DNA of 43,354 nt from Firmicutes bacterium HGW-Firmicutes-3 (lineage in GTDB: Bacteria; Bacillota; Clostridia; Lachnospirales; Vallitaleaceae), in assembly GCA_002841435.1 (NCBI GenBank), contig PGZS01000007.1, positions 1 to 43,354 on the forward strand. Reading direction: 5' to 3'. How positions within the stretch are numbered: position 1 is the stretch's first letter; each line of letters opens with the position of its first letter. The translations under genes were made by a program, and so were the position numbers. The notes beneath the pieces were generated by a model. It had not been told where the DNA came from. It was given only the letters and a program-made list of their open reading frames with translations, and did no database searches. Shown in pieces: positions 19,325 to 29,308 of this stretch.

Positions 19325-20879
19325 TTGGCTTCTCCTCTTCATTCTGTGAATATCGGCAACACCTATTACGACCTTGATTTTTGGCTAGATAGAGTCCTTG
19401 ATCTGCTATATGTATCATTTCATCCGATGTTCTTGGTGATAGATACCTATTATCCGCAACCCCAATACTTAAGGTAACCGGTATCGGTCTTTTGTCTATT
19501 AGCAATGGCTCATAAGCTACACTGCTAATGAACTCATTAGCTTTTTCTTCTGCATCATTAATGTCTGCATCAATCATGAGTACCATAAATTCATCTCCAC
19601 CAAAACGACCAATGATGGAATCAGAATCCAATGACTCTTCACATATTCCACTGATGTGCTTGATGATTTCATCACCAACAAGGTGACCATAAGTATCATT
19701 AATACTTTTAAAGTGATCGATATCCATGATGATTGCCGCTAAATTCCGATTGTTTTCTTTGGCAATACTAAATTCTTCCCGAAGCTTCAAGGTGAAATAT
19801 TTTCTATTGTAGACGCCTGTCAGATAATCCTCAATAGCCGATTGATGAAGATCATCATTTTGTCTCGCCAGTACTTCATTCAGTCGTTCTAACTCATTGG
19901 ACTGTTCTTGTATTTTTCGATTCTGTTCTTCTAGGATTGCATACTGCTCTTTGAGCAAATCCGTCTCAGAATTTTTTTTATTCATATCATACTGAGCTTT
20001 TAGTTTCGCGACGGCGCCTTGCTTTGCGTCGTCCGATAATATGTCGGAATACTCAATATAGTCTTTAAGCTCATAATAAGCTTTTTCAAAATCTTCAGTC
20101 TTGACGTAAATCTCCGAAAGGATTCGTGTGGCTTCGGCAAGTTCTGCAATATAGCCATGTTTTAAAGATATAACCTTAGATGCTTTAACTTGATTAATAG
20201 CCTCTAGATTGTCTCCTTCGATGGCATAGATTTCACCTCTATACATGTAAGCTTCTGCTCTTGAGAAACGACTGCTTCCGGGTTTTAATGCTAAAAAAAC
20301 CTGCTCTAAATGCTGTTTAGATTTTTCAATTTGGTTGGTTCGAAGATAACTTAGAGCCAGATTACCTTGTATAATGGTAAGGAGATCATAGAATCTATAG
20401 GTAGATGCAAGTTCCACAGCCCGCTCCAAATGAGGAATCGCCTGCTCAAATGACTTGGTCGTATTATAAAAGAAACCGTAATTGTTTTCATTTTTCACTT
20501 CTTCTAATTTAAGCTGATGGTTTTTAGCTAGAATTTCTACTTTTTTTAGATAAATCAGTGCTTCCTCATAATCTCCTTGTCTTGTATAAAGGCTTATGAA
20601 AACATTATAAGTCTTAATTAACTCACTAATGTTGCCATCTTCTTCAACCACCTTAGAAAACTCAATGATATAGCGCATCGCACTGATATAATCAACCACA
20701 AAATAAGATGCGTAGGATAGAACTTCAAGAGACTTTCTTTCACTGGCCCTATCTTTCATATTCCTAGCTTTTTCAAGGAGTTCTTTACCAATCTTAATGG
20801 CGCTTCTGAACTTTTCCTCCTTAAATAGCCCAACCATTTCGTCATACATACTATTATTATCCGGAAATACCTGGCTCAT
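19287..20879 (-). CDS. TPR-repeat diguanylate cyclase
   Basis: N-terminal TPR-like repeats; coiled-coil; DYLTGVYNRKYF...GRFGGDEFMVLM. Confidence 0.92.
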   Translation of the reverse strand: MSQVFPDNNSMYDEMVGLFKEEKFRSAIKIGKELLEKARNMKDRASERKSLEVLSYASYFVVDYISAMRYIIEFSKVVEEDGNISELIKTYNVFISLYTRQGDYEEALIYLKKVEILAKNHQLKLEEVKNENNYGFFYNTTKSFEQAIPHLERAVELASTYRFYDLLTIIQGNLALSYLRTNQIEKSKQHLEQVFLALKPGSSRFSRAEAYMYRGEIYAIEGDNLEAINQVKASKVISLKHGYIAELAEATRILSEIYVKTEDFEKAYYELKDYIEYSDILSDDAKQGAVAKLKAQYDMNKKNSETDLLKEQYAILEEQNRKIQEQSNELERLNEVLARQNDDLHQSAIEDYLTGVYNRKYFTLKLREEFSIAKENNRNLAAIIMDIDHFKSINDTYGHLVGDEIIKHISGICEESLDSDSIIGRFGGDEFMVLMIDADINDAEEKANEFISSVAYEPLLIDKRPIPVTLSIGVADNRYLSPRTSDEMIHIADQGLYLAKNQGRNRCCRYSQNEEEKPNGREKKKQTFTD

Positions 20880-20902
20880 CTTAGATACGCTCTCTTCCTT
20901 TT

Positions 20903-21784
20903 TTATTCATAATCTTTTTTAAGCTGTGTCCGAATCATATTAGGATTTATTTGTTTTAAAGTGCCTTCAAACTTGCTAATCACTTTGCTATCATGAATGC
21001 CGTCTGTCATTTCTTTATATAAAACTTCCCATGCATGACCATCCTCTGGAAAAGTTACGCCGTATAAAAATAGTGCACCTCTTGATGGCGTCTCTTTCTT
21101 AATCTGGTCATAGGCTTTCCTTACTTTATTCTCAACTTCTACGAGAAAGTTTTTGGGTGTAAATGGGCATAGTAGCAAGATTTTGTTGGCTTCAAAGTAC
21201 ATCACAATATCTGTGGTTCTAAGCAACAAATTCAAAGCTTCTTTAAACAAAATCCATTGGAGTTGATTTAAACTATGGTATTCCACCAATACAAAAGAGA
21301 GTGGGTAATTGCCACGCATGGCTCTATTGATTTCATCTCTAACCTTATTTATATCTATTTTTATATAATTCTGTATCTGAACTTTATCTTGACTCGATGG
21401 CATTAATAGTGAGGGCTTCTGTGTGTCAAAGAAAGACAAAATCTTTTTGGATAAATGGGTTCGATCCATTGGTAAAACGATGATGTCTTTAACCTTTAGG
21501 GCCAAGGCATCGTCTATGACATGTTTTGAATATTTATGAATCAGGACAATGGAGCGTACATTTTCCGTATCTATACTTCGAATCTGATCCAATGAATCTT
21601 CATAATGGTTTTCATCCAACTCTTGTATATACAGATCTATCTGATCCTTAACCAAGTTGTATTTGAAGCCTAACTCGTTTTTATTGAAAACCTCTAAAAA
21701 ATCATGGCCTTTATTAACCAAAATACTTAATATGTCATTTTTTACCTGTGTTGTATAAATATGAATCAATACTTTCTTTTCCAC
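20903..21784 (-). CDS. Degenerate receiver / degenerate GGDEF protein
   Basis: REC-like alpha/beta N-terminus without canonical DD/D/K residues; GGDEF-like C-terminus in which the motif position reads EANKI (TDIVMYFEANKILLLCPF). GTG start at 21784 after 'gaggtg'. Confidence 0.6.
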   Translation of the reverse strand: MEKKVLIHIYTTQVKNDILSILVNKGHDFLEVFNKNELGFKYNLVKDQIDLYIQELDENHYEDSLDQIRSIDTENVRSIVLIHKYSKHVIDDALALKVKDIIVLPMDRTHLSKKILSFFDTQKPSLLMPSSQDKVQIQNYIKIDINKVRDEINRAMRGNYPLSFVLVEYHSLNQLQWILFKEALNLLLRTTDIVMYFEANKILLLCPFTPKNFLVEVENKVRKAYDQIKKETPSRGALFLYGVTFPEDGHAWEVLYKEMTDGIHDSKVISKFEGTLKQINPNMIRTQLKKDYE

Positions 21785-21861
21785 AAAATCACCTCTCAAT
21801 ACTAGTTTATCGGCAAATTCAGGTGATTTGTTAAGCAACTTCACTTGTCATCTAGGACAAC

Positions 21862-22782
21862 CTAACCGGTTGTTACCAAGTAACGCTCAGCTGCATAAAC
21901 AGAGATTGCGCCATCTGATGCTGCGGTTATAACCTGGCGTAAACTTTTGACTCTTAAATCACCGGCTGCAAATACACCAGGTACACTCGTTGCACAGTCT
22001 TCATTGGTCTTTATCCATCCTTTTAGGTCTGTCTCAACCTGATCTTGTACCAATCCTGAGTTAGGTTCACTTCCGACAGCAATAAAAACACCACTAACTT
22101 CAATCAACTGTTCTTCATCTGTTAGCCTATTCTTAACATGAATTTTTTCTACTGTTTGTTCGCCAATAATCTCATCCACTTCACTATCCCATATGATTTC
22201 GATATTTTCAATTTTGAATAGATGTTCTTGCAATACCTTAACAGCTCTAAGCTCATCTCTTCTATGAATCAAATAGACCTTTTTACATAATCTGGAAAGA
22301 TAAATGGCATCTTCAACCGCCACATCACCGCCACCCACAACTGCGGTTACCTTGTCTCTATAGAAGGCACCGTCACAAGTAGCACAATAGGAAACCCCCA
22401 TGCCTGAGAATTTGTCCTCACCTTTGGCGCCAAGCTTTTTCCATGATGCACCTGTGGCCATAATAATGGTTTTTGCCTCGTAGCTACCGTCATTCGTTAT
22501 AACTTTTTTAATAGGACTGTCTATGATGACTTCTGAAACTTCCTCACTTAAAAATTCAACATCTAACGTTTCAGCATGTTCCCGAAACATGTTGCTAAGC
22601 TCAAAACCTGAAGTCGCTTTGATTCCCGGGTAATTCTCTATTTCATAAGTGTTTACAATCTGACCGCCTGTAAAGGCTTTTTCCAAAATTACAAAAGAAA
22701 GCTTTGCTCGACTGGCATAAATCGCTGCAGCGATACCTGCAGGTCCTGCACCAATTATAATCAAGTCTAATACATTTTCCAT
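21862..22782 (-). CDS. trxB: Thioredoxin-disulfide reductase
   Basis: GAGPAGIAAAIYASR, CATCDGAFY, GGGDVAVEDA motifs. Confidence 0.95.
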   Translation of the reverse strand: MENVLDLIIIGAGPAGIAAAIYASRAKLSFVILEKAFTGGQIVNTYEIENYPGIKATSGFELSNMFREHAETLDVEFLSEEVSEVIIDSPIKKVITNDGSYEAKTIIMATGASWKKLGAKGEDKFSGMGVSYCATCDGAFYRDKVTAVVGGGDVAVEDAIYLSRLCKKVYLIHRRDELRAVKVLQEHLFKIENIEIIWDSEVDEIIGEQTVEKIHVKNRLTDEEQLIEVSGVFIAVGSEPNSGLVQDQVETDLKGWIKTNEDCATSVPGVFAAGDLRVKSLRQVITAASDGAISVYAAERYLVTTG

Positions 22783-22807
22783 TTATTTACCTCCAATGTC
22801 ATTCCCT

Positions 22808-23206
22808 CTAGTTTAGAGCCTTCTGAATGGCTTCTTCTAATTTTTTTATAGTTACAGGTTTTTGCATAAACCCAACCACACCTTCTTCTAGAAGCTGTGC
22901 CGTAACATGCACCATACTATACCCTGATAGTAAGATGACCTTATTATTGCTATCTACTTGACAGATACTACGATACAGCTGTAGCCCATTCATACCCGGC
23001 ATCATCATGTCCATAATAATAAGGTCAATACACGTCCGGTAATGGGTGAAAACTTCTAAAGCCTCTTCAGGAGATAGGCACAATACCACATTGTAACCCA
23101 GCAGATCCAAGATATCTCTTAGTAAGTTTAGGATAACCACTTCATCATCCACAATCAGAATCGTTTTTTTGTTTAGATCTAGCCCTAAATGATTAAAACC
23201 ATTTGT
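22808..23206 (-). CDS. Stand-alone response regulator receiver protein
   Basis: ILIVDDE, IIMDMMMPGMNG, FMQKPV; start at M15 of the ORF after 'gaggtaaaagaa'. Confidence 0.9.
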   Translation of the reverse strand, partial: TNGFNHLGLDLNKKTILIVDDEVVILNLLRDILDLLGYNVVLCLSPEEALEVFTHYRTCIDLIIMDMMMPGMNGLQLYRSICQVDSNNKVILLSGYSMVHVTAQLLEEGVVGFMQKPVTIKKLEEAIQKALN

Positions 23207-23369
23207 CATTTCTTTTACCTCGTAAATTTCCAACCCCATATCTCTCAAATCTACGCAGATGTATTCCAGTTAAATTATACCAATTCAAGTAGGGGAAATC
23301 AATGTATCATATTGTGTTTTAGCTTTTTTTTGTATATGATAGGATTATTATTCTAAAAAGGAGATTACT

Positions 23370-24659
23370 ATGACCTACCAAGAGAGTTTAGATGCTCTAA
23401 AAAATATAGAAACAGCTCAATATCGACCTGATCATCAAAACAGTCTTCATCTTATGACTTATTTGGATTCACCACAAAATACTTTACCTGTTATACATAT
23501 TGCTGGCACCAATGGCAAAGGTTCCACGGCCAAATATATTCAAAGCATTTTGACCCATGCCGGTTATACAGTTGGTACTTTTTTATCACCGCATATATTA
23601 GATTATAGAGAGTTAATTGAAGACTATGAAGGTGTCATCTCCGAATCCGACTTTTCAGAAGGAACGGATTTGGTGCTTCGTGCCTGCAACCGTATGGTTG
23701 ACGACCTTCTCAACCATCCTACCTTATTTGAATGCCTAGTCGCCATCGCCCTTGTTCATTTTAGACATAAAAAGCATGATTTCATAATCATAGAGGTCGG
23801 TATGGGTGGTACATATGACGCAACCAACGTCTTTGACAAACCATTGATGACCATCATTACCCCTATTTCTTTTGATCATGAACAGTATCTTGGCACTACC
23901 CTTGAAGCCATTGCTGCCCATAAAGCCGGTATCATTAGAGCCGATTCCCCTGTTATAATGGCACCCAATCCAATTGAAGTTGTTATGACAGTCACCAATA
24001 AAGTAAAGGAAGTGGATACTTTTCTATACCTGCTGGATGAAAGTCTCCTGCAAATATCTTTGCTTTTTAATAGTTATAAAAGAAAGCTGTTTAATATCAG
24101 CACACCTTTTTATGCCTATAATGGTTTATCAACCCAGATGATTGGTAGACATCAGGAAATCAATATTGCAACGGCTCTACTGGCTATCCATGAACTCAAA
24201 AAAAAATGGTCCATATCAGATTCGGCAGTAAAATCCGGTATTGCTAACACGACTTGGACATGTCGTAATGAATGGGTGTCTTATAACCCCATGATCTTAG
24301 TTGACGGTGGCCATAATCCTCAAGGCCTTATGGCTGTAAAAGATATATTGGAAACCTACTGTAAAGACAAGGCCATTATTACTGTTATTGGCATGCTTAA
24401 GGACAAAGATTATAAAGCTATGTTGAACTTGGCTGAAAGCTTCAGTCATAAAATAATTCTAACACCACCACGTAGTCCACGTGCAATGACCTTGGATGAC
24501 CTGAATCTATCCCCGAACACAAAAATTGAATGGATTGACCCTTTTGAACAAGCTATTAAAAAAGGGCTTAGTCTTTTAGATAATAGTAGCGTTCTTCTCA
24601 TAACCGGCTCTCTCTACTTGGCATATCCGGCAAAAATGTGGTTAAAAGATAATCTATAG
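23370..24659 (+). CDS. folC: Folylpolyglutamate synthase / dihydrofolate synthase
   Basis: HIAGTNGKGSTA P-loop, FLSPHILDYRE, Mur-ligase architecture; RBS 'aaggag'. Confidence 0.93.
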   Translation: MTYQESLDALKNIETAQYRPDHQNSLHLMTYLDSPQNTLPVIHIAGTNGKGSTAKYIQSILTHAGYTVGTFLSPHILDYRELIEDYEGVISESDFSEGTDLVLRACNRMVDDLLNHPTLFECLVAIALVHFRHKKHDFIIIEVGMGGTYDATNVFDKPLMTIITPISFDHEQYLGTTLEAIAAHKAGIIRADSPVIMAPNPIEVVMTVTNKVKEVDTFLYLLDESLLQISLLFNSYKRKLFNISTPFYAYNGLSTQMIGRHQEINIATALLAIHELKKKWSISDSAVKSGIANTTWTCRNEWVSYNPMILVDGGHNPQGLMAVKDILETYCKDKAIITVIGMLKDKDYKAMLNLAESFSHKIILTPPRSPRAMTLDDLNLSPNTKIEWIDPFEQAIKKGLSLLDNSSVLLITGSLYLAYPAKMWLKDNL

Positions 24660-25577
24660 CTATTTGTCCTTTCTTAAGATTTCTTTTATTTTAGAGGATG
24701 TTTTTATCAGATGCTCAAGCTCCTTATCTTCTTGCATATAGTCTGACATCTCCGGATATTCTTTGAGTATGACTAACAACTCTTTTTCACAGGTAGCCAC
24801 ATCGCCTAGTTTTAGGTAACAACAGGCTCTATTATAGGCCAAGTACACCCCGTCTTCACAATTCTTTATGCCGATACCAAAGACCTTTATCGCTTCCTCC
24901 AACATGCCCATGTCCCTTAAAATAACCCCTTTGTTCAGATAGGCATAACCGTATGAAGGTTCTATAAGGATTGTTTTGTTGAAACATTCCATGGCTAACT
25001 TGTTCTGATGGTTGCGCATAGCTAAGACACCTTTATTAAAGAGCACCATATAATGATCCGGTTCTATCATGGCCGCTCTGTTAATGAGCTCTTCTGAAAG
25101 CGCGTACTCACCACCTTCTTCATGAAGAGCACTCAGATTCACCAGACTCCAAAAGTCTTTGTCATCAATTTCAAGTGCTTTCTGGTAGTTCAGGATGGCA
25201 AGTTCATTCTTCCCCACTTGGTCATAAGCATAAGCTAAGAAAAAATGCGCCCTTAAAAAAGTCGGATCATAAGATATAGCCTTTTCATAATAAGGTATTG
25301 CCTTATCGAAATCATCCAAATGGTCATATAAAATGGCGATACCATAATAAGCCACAGGTTCCTGCGGATCAAGAGCAATGACTTTTTCGTATATATCCAT
25401 CGCTTGATCATAGGCCTCCAGTTCGTCGTAAAGCAGCGCCAACTCCAACATCCATTCCGTATCCCTGATGCCGGCACTTAATGTCTTTTCATATAGGCTT
25501 TTCGCTTTTAGAAGCTCACCTTTATCGTAATGTTGTCTTGCAATGACAATCATATTGTCTCTATGGTATTCTTTCAT
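24660..25577 (-). CDS. Tetratricopeptide-repeat protein
   Basis: At least six consecutive TPR units (e.g. PVAYYGIAILYDHLDDFDKAIPYYEKAISYDP); start uncertain, M38 preferred. Confidence 0.85.
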   Translation of the reverse strand: MKEYHRDNMIVIARQHYDKGELLKAKSLYEKTLSAGIRDTEWMLELALLYDELEAYDQAMDIYEKVIALDPQEPVAYYGIAILYDHLDDFDKAIPYYEKAISYDPTFLRAHFFLAYAYDQVGKNELAILNYQKALEIDDKDFWSLVNLSALHEEGGEYALSEELINRAAMIEPDHYMVLFNKGVLAMRNHQNKLAMECFNKTILIEPSYGYAYLNKGVILRDMGMLEEAIKVFGIGIKNCEDGVYLAYNRACCYLKLGDVATCEKELLVILKEYPEMSDYMQEDKELEHLIKTSSKIKEILRKDK

Positions 25578-25766
25578 CCTAATCCTCAGTTTGTTATTCT
25601 TCATACTTGTTTCTATGACACTGTTACCCTTTATTTTATCACATTTTTTCTTAAGCGTCTGATAATTTTCCTTACAAAAGTAGAACAATCCTGTTATAAT
25701 AATTGAGTATATATAATTTAGGTATTAGTATTTCCTAATTATGAAAAAAACAAAAGGAGATCATCT

Positions 25767-26381
25767 ATGAATTTTTTTTCCCTAGATAGCCCCTTTCACA
25801 AATATGGTTCGATGGTTTTTGATATGGTCATACTTAATTTTTTGTGGCTATTTACCAGCGTCTTGTCTCTTGGGTTTCTTTTTCCACTTGCAAGTGCCGG
25901 CCTCTTCCACGGTATCTATCATGTTGTTATTTTGGAAGAAGGCTATTTGTTAAAAGCATACTTTTCAGTTTTTCAAAAGAAATTACTCCGAAGTCTGGGA
26001 CTGACCTTGATGACCTTTTTACTGTACGGTCTGGCCTTACTTAATATTTGGAGTGTGTGGAGCGGTTATATCGACATTATCATTTTACTACCTATCTATA
26101 TGTTTTTACTTTTTGAAACCATGATTACGACGACTTATTCATATGCCTTACTTGGTGAGACGGATATGACCTTCAAGCAACTTATGAAATATGGTTTTTT
26201 ACTGGCAAACAAGCATCTTGTATCTTCAATAATATGCGTCATCACAATAGTTGCCCTTATATTTGCCACTGGGTTTTCTCTCCTTACACTTTTCTTTTTA
26301 GTTTCACCTGCTTATTGGCTTATGGCGACTGTTATTCATAAAGGTGTCCTATCTAAGTACCATCTCGATAAACTATTATAG
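25767..26381 (+). CDS. YesL-family (DUF624) membrane protein
   Basis: MNFFSLDSPFHKYGSMVFDMVILNFLWLFTSVLSLG N-terminus; RBS 'aaaggag'. Confidence 0.8.
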   Translation: MNFFSLDSPFHKYGSMVFDMVILNFLWLFTSVLSLGFLFPLASAGLFHGIYHVVILEEGYLLKAYFSVFQKKLLRSLGLTLMTFLLYGLALLNIWSVWSGYIDIIILLPIYMFLLFETMITTTYSYALLGETDMTFKQLMKYGFLLANKHLVSSIICVITIVALIFATGFSLLTLFFLVSPAYWLMATVIHKGVLSKYHLDKLL

Positions 26382-26404
26382 GAAAGTACACTTTCCTATA
26401 ATAG
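26373..26404. repeat. Perfect inverted repeat, 15-bp arms with 2-nt loop, overlapping the YesL-family stop codon
   Basis: ctattataggaaagt-ac-actttcctataatag. Confidence 0.9.
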
Positions 26405-26407
26405 AAC

Positions 26408-26447
26408 AAAATCCCCATGATGACCTTTCGGTTCATGGGGATTTTTA
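26408..26447 (+). terminator. Rho-independent terminator
   Basis: aaaatccccatga...tcatggggattttt hairpin with T5. Confidence 0.85.
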
Positions 26448-26452
26448 TGGTC

Positions 26453-28993
26453 TCAACTTCTAATGCCATATAGACTTACGGATTGTCTTCTAAGCTCGAC
26501 AGCTTCATCCAATGTTACCGGTTTTGAGAAATAATAGCCTTGAGCATAGTCACATCCCAACTCGAGTAATAAGTCCAACTCTTCTTTCTTCTCCACACCT
26601 TCAGCAGTTACAGATATTTCCATACTTTTTGCTAAGTTAATCATGGTCTTCACCATTTTATAAGCCTCCGGTTCAAATCTGATTTTACGAATATAAGATG
26701 CATCAATCTTAATTTCATTGATATCCATTTTATTTAATATAACCAGAGATGCATAACCCGTTCCAAAGTCATCTAAATTAACATGAACACCAAAGTCTTT
26801 AAGCTCATTTATATTTTTTGATATCAAACCAATTTGACTACCCTTAAAACGGTCCGTTATATCGATTTGTATTTCATTAGAATGGATGCCGTTATCAACG
26901 ATGGATTTTTTAAGACCCGCAATATGTTTTTCATTCATCAATTCCTTTGTTGTTAAGTTAACAGAGATAAAGCAACCTTGACCGGTTTCCTTTTTTATGT
27001 GCTTAACAGCTTTCAGTGCTATCCCCATAACCATATGCCCAATCTCAAGAATCTCGTCACTCTCATCTGCAATTGGTATGAATTCTTTAGGTGAATAGTT
27101 CGAACCATTTAAAGAATTCCATCTTAAGAAACCTTCAAAACCTATTATTCCCATGGTCTTAAGATCTATAATCGGTTGGAAAAGAAGATCCATTTCATCA
27201 TCAAAATCAGCAGCTTTAAGAGATAGCTCGATGTCATTATGACGTTCAACCTTCTTTTGAATGGATTTTTCATAGAAAATATAACGCCCACTACCACTCT
27301 TATCTTTTTTAGCTTCATACATGGCCTGGTCAGCCTCTTTAAGCAGTACATTAAAATCCCTATATTTGGATATGTTATCTACAATGCCGATGCTTGAGCT
27401 CACAGTTATGTTCACATCGTCCACCATAATGGGCATAGCAATTTCTTTTTGAAGACGCTTAATAAATTTGACAATCTCTCTTCGATCATGGTTTAGGAAG
27501 AGAATAGCAAATTCATCACCGCCCATTCTAGCTACAACGTCATCGTCTCGAACGGAATTTTTAAGCCTGTGCCCGATTTCTCTTAGAACATCATCTCCAA
27601 CGATATGACTATAGTTGTCGTTAACCTCTTTGAAGTAATTCAAATCAATTAAAGCAATCGAACGGTTCTGAGGACTCGCTATTTCTCTTTGGTTGTTCAG
27701 CCTTGCCTTAAGCTGTTCTATAAAATACTCTCTGTTATACAAGCTTGTATTTGTATCATGCTTCGCTTGATACATGATTTTTTTCGTGTTGGTAATTTTA
27801 GTAATCCCGCTTTTAACTTGCTCTGCTATAGTATTAATATATTTTAAGGCAACTTCGTTACTTTCTATCCACTCTTTGACTATGACGAGCATGATTTTGT
27901 CATTCATTGGATACGCCACAACAGAACCCATATTATTGTTCATAATGATATAGTCTTCATTACGGTTCTTTTTAATTATATTTCTAAGAGACTTCAAAAG
28001 GGTTTCAATTTGTTTCTGATCAAAACTTTTTTCACCTTCACCATAAAATTCTATATAAGATGCATCAAAATCCTCGCCGGCAATACACATCAATCTCAGT
28101 TCAAAATACTTTTTCAAGTACATATGTGCTTTTTTATACATCTCTACAACAGATTCTGATACGTTGATATGTTTTGACATCTCTAATAATGAAGCACTCA
28201 TGCCCTCGGCTCTTTTTTGATCTGTAATATCCAGTAGTGTCAAAACCATACCTATAGGTTGATTGACTTGATCAAAAACAGGAAAATACCGTATGAGTTT
28301 GTAAGTGTCATCTTCGAATTTCCGCTCAAATTTATATGGTTTCTTAGTAGACAATACTTGGTCCATGGGACAATTCGGACAGCTTTCCTTGAGTCCGTAA
28401 ATCTCCTTATAACAAAGTCCGGATGCCTTCCATATGAGTAGATCCCTATCTGCAACATTATTCTTCCATTGTATCTCATAATCTAAATTAACATATATGA
28501 TGGATTCGGAAATACTTTCCAAAATTAGGCTTTTTTGCTGTTCAGATACTCTTAATCGGCTCATGAGACCACTAAGTTCTATATCCGTATCGTATTGGTG
28601 ACATGCATCTTTTACCAATTGAATAAGAACATCCTCATCCCAAGGCTTTTTAATAATATTATAAACAACACTATGATTGATGATTTTTTGAGCAACGTCG
28701 ATATCCATTTTGTTAGCCATCAAGATCATCTTAATGCCTTGATATTTTCTCTTAATTGTATGTATTAACTCAAGACCATTCATATCACCCACTATATAAT
28801 CTGTGATGAGCACACTAGTCTCTATATTAATGTCACAGAGTGTCGTAATAATATCCATAGCCTCGCTAGAGTTTTCGGCCATTTCAATTACATACTCCTG
28901 TCCAAAGTTTGCACTTAACAGCTTCTCCAAACTTAAAAGCTGATTTATGGATTTACCTACACACAAAATCGCCTTATGATGTACATTGATCAT
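26453..28993 (-). CDS. REC-PAS-GGDEF-EAL c-di-GMP turnover protein
   Basis: Receiver-like N-terminus; PAS with CPNCP; RDDDVVARMGGDEFAIL (GGDEF plus RxxD I-site); EAL domain with DDFGTGYASL, KID, AEGVE, QGYYFSKP. Confidence 0.9.
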   Translation of the reverse strand: MINVHHKAILCVGKSINQLLSLEKLLSANFGQEYVIEMAENSSEAMDIITTLCDINIETSVLITDYIVGDMNGLELIHTIKRKYQGIKMILMANKMDIDVAQKIINHSVVYNIIKKPWDEDVLIQLVKDACHQYDTDIELSGLMSRLRVSEQQKSLILESISESIIYVNLDYEIQWKNNVADRDLLIWKASGLCYKEIYGLKESCPNCPMDQVLSTKKPYKFERKFEDDTYKLIRYFPVFDQVNQPIGMVLTLLDITDQKRAEGMSASLLEMSKHINVSESVVEMYKKAHMYLKKYFELRLMCIAGEDFDASYIEFYGEGEKSFDQKQIETLLKSLRNIIKKNRNEDYIIMNNNMGSVVAYPMNDKIMLVIVKEWIESNEVALKYINTIAEQVKSGITKITNTKKIMYQAKHDTNTSLYNREYFIEQLKARLNNQREIASPQNRSIALIDLNYFKEVNDNYSHIVGDDVLREIGHRLKNSVRDDDVVARMGGDEFAILFLNHDRREIVKFIKRLQKEIAMPIMVDDVNITVSSSIGIVDNISKYRDFNVLLKEADQAMYEAKKDKSGSGRYIFYEKSIQKKVERHNDIELSLKAADFDDEMDLLFQPIIDLKTMGIIGFEGFLRWNSLNGSNYSPKEFIPIADESDEILEIGHMVMGIALKAVKHIKKETGQGCFISVNLTTKELMNEKHIAGLKKSIVDNGIHSNEIQIDITDRFKGSQIGLISKNINELKDFGVHVNLDDFGTGYASLVILNKMDINEIKIDASYIRKIRFEPEAYKMVKTMINLAKSMEISVTAEGVEKKEELDLLLELGCDYAQGYYFSKPVTLDEAVELRRQSVSLYGIRS

Positions 28994-29276
28994 TGCTTCA
29001 CCTCCGTTCCATTTATCAAAAATATGGTTAACCCTACTTTATTACATGCATATATTAAGACTTTGCATACACGATCAAAATTAAAAAGGATAAAAAAAAC
29101 ATGATATAAAAACAACTCTGTTTTTATGTGCATGCTCTCATCAAAATGTCACTTATATACAATTATATTCCAATACTATTATACCACAACTCCATCTTGT
29201 TGTCTTGAATTTTTATTTTCCTCCAGTTGTAGTCAAGTATTTTGACAATTAGTATCCTATAGGTATTATTCTAGAA

Positions 29277-29303
29277 AAAGATGGTACCTAAGCACCATCT
29301 CTT
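29277..29303 (-). terminator. Putative terminator of the citrate synthase gene
   Basis: agatggtgcttaggtaccatctttttc on the minus strand. Confidence 0.65.
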
Positions 29304-29308
29304 TCCTT

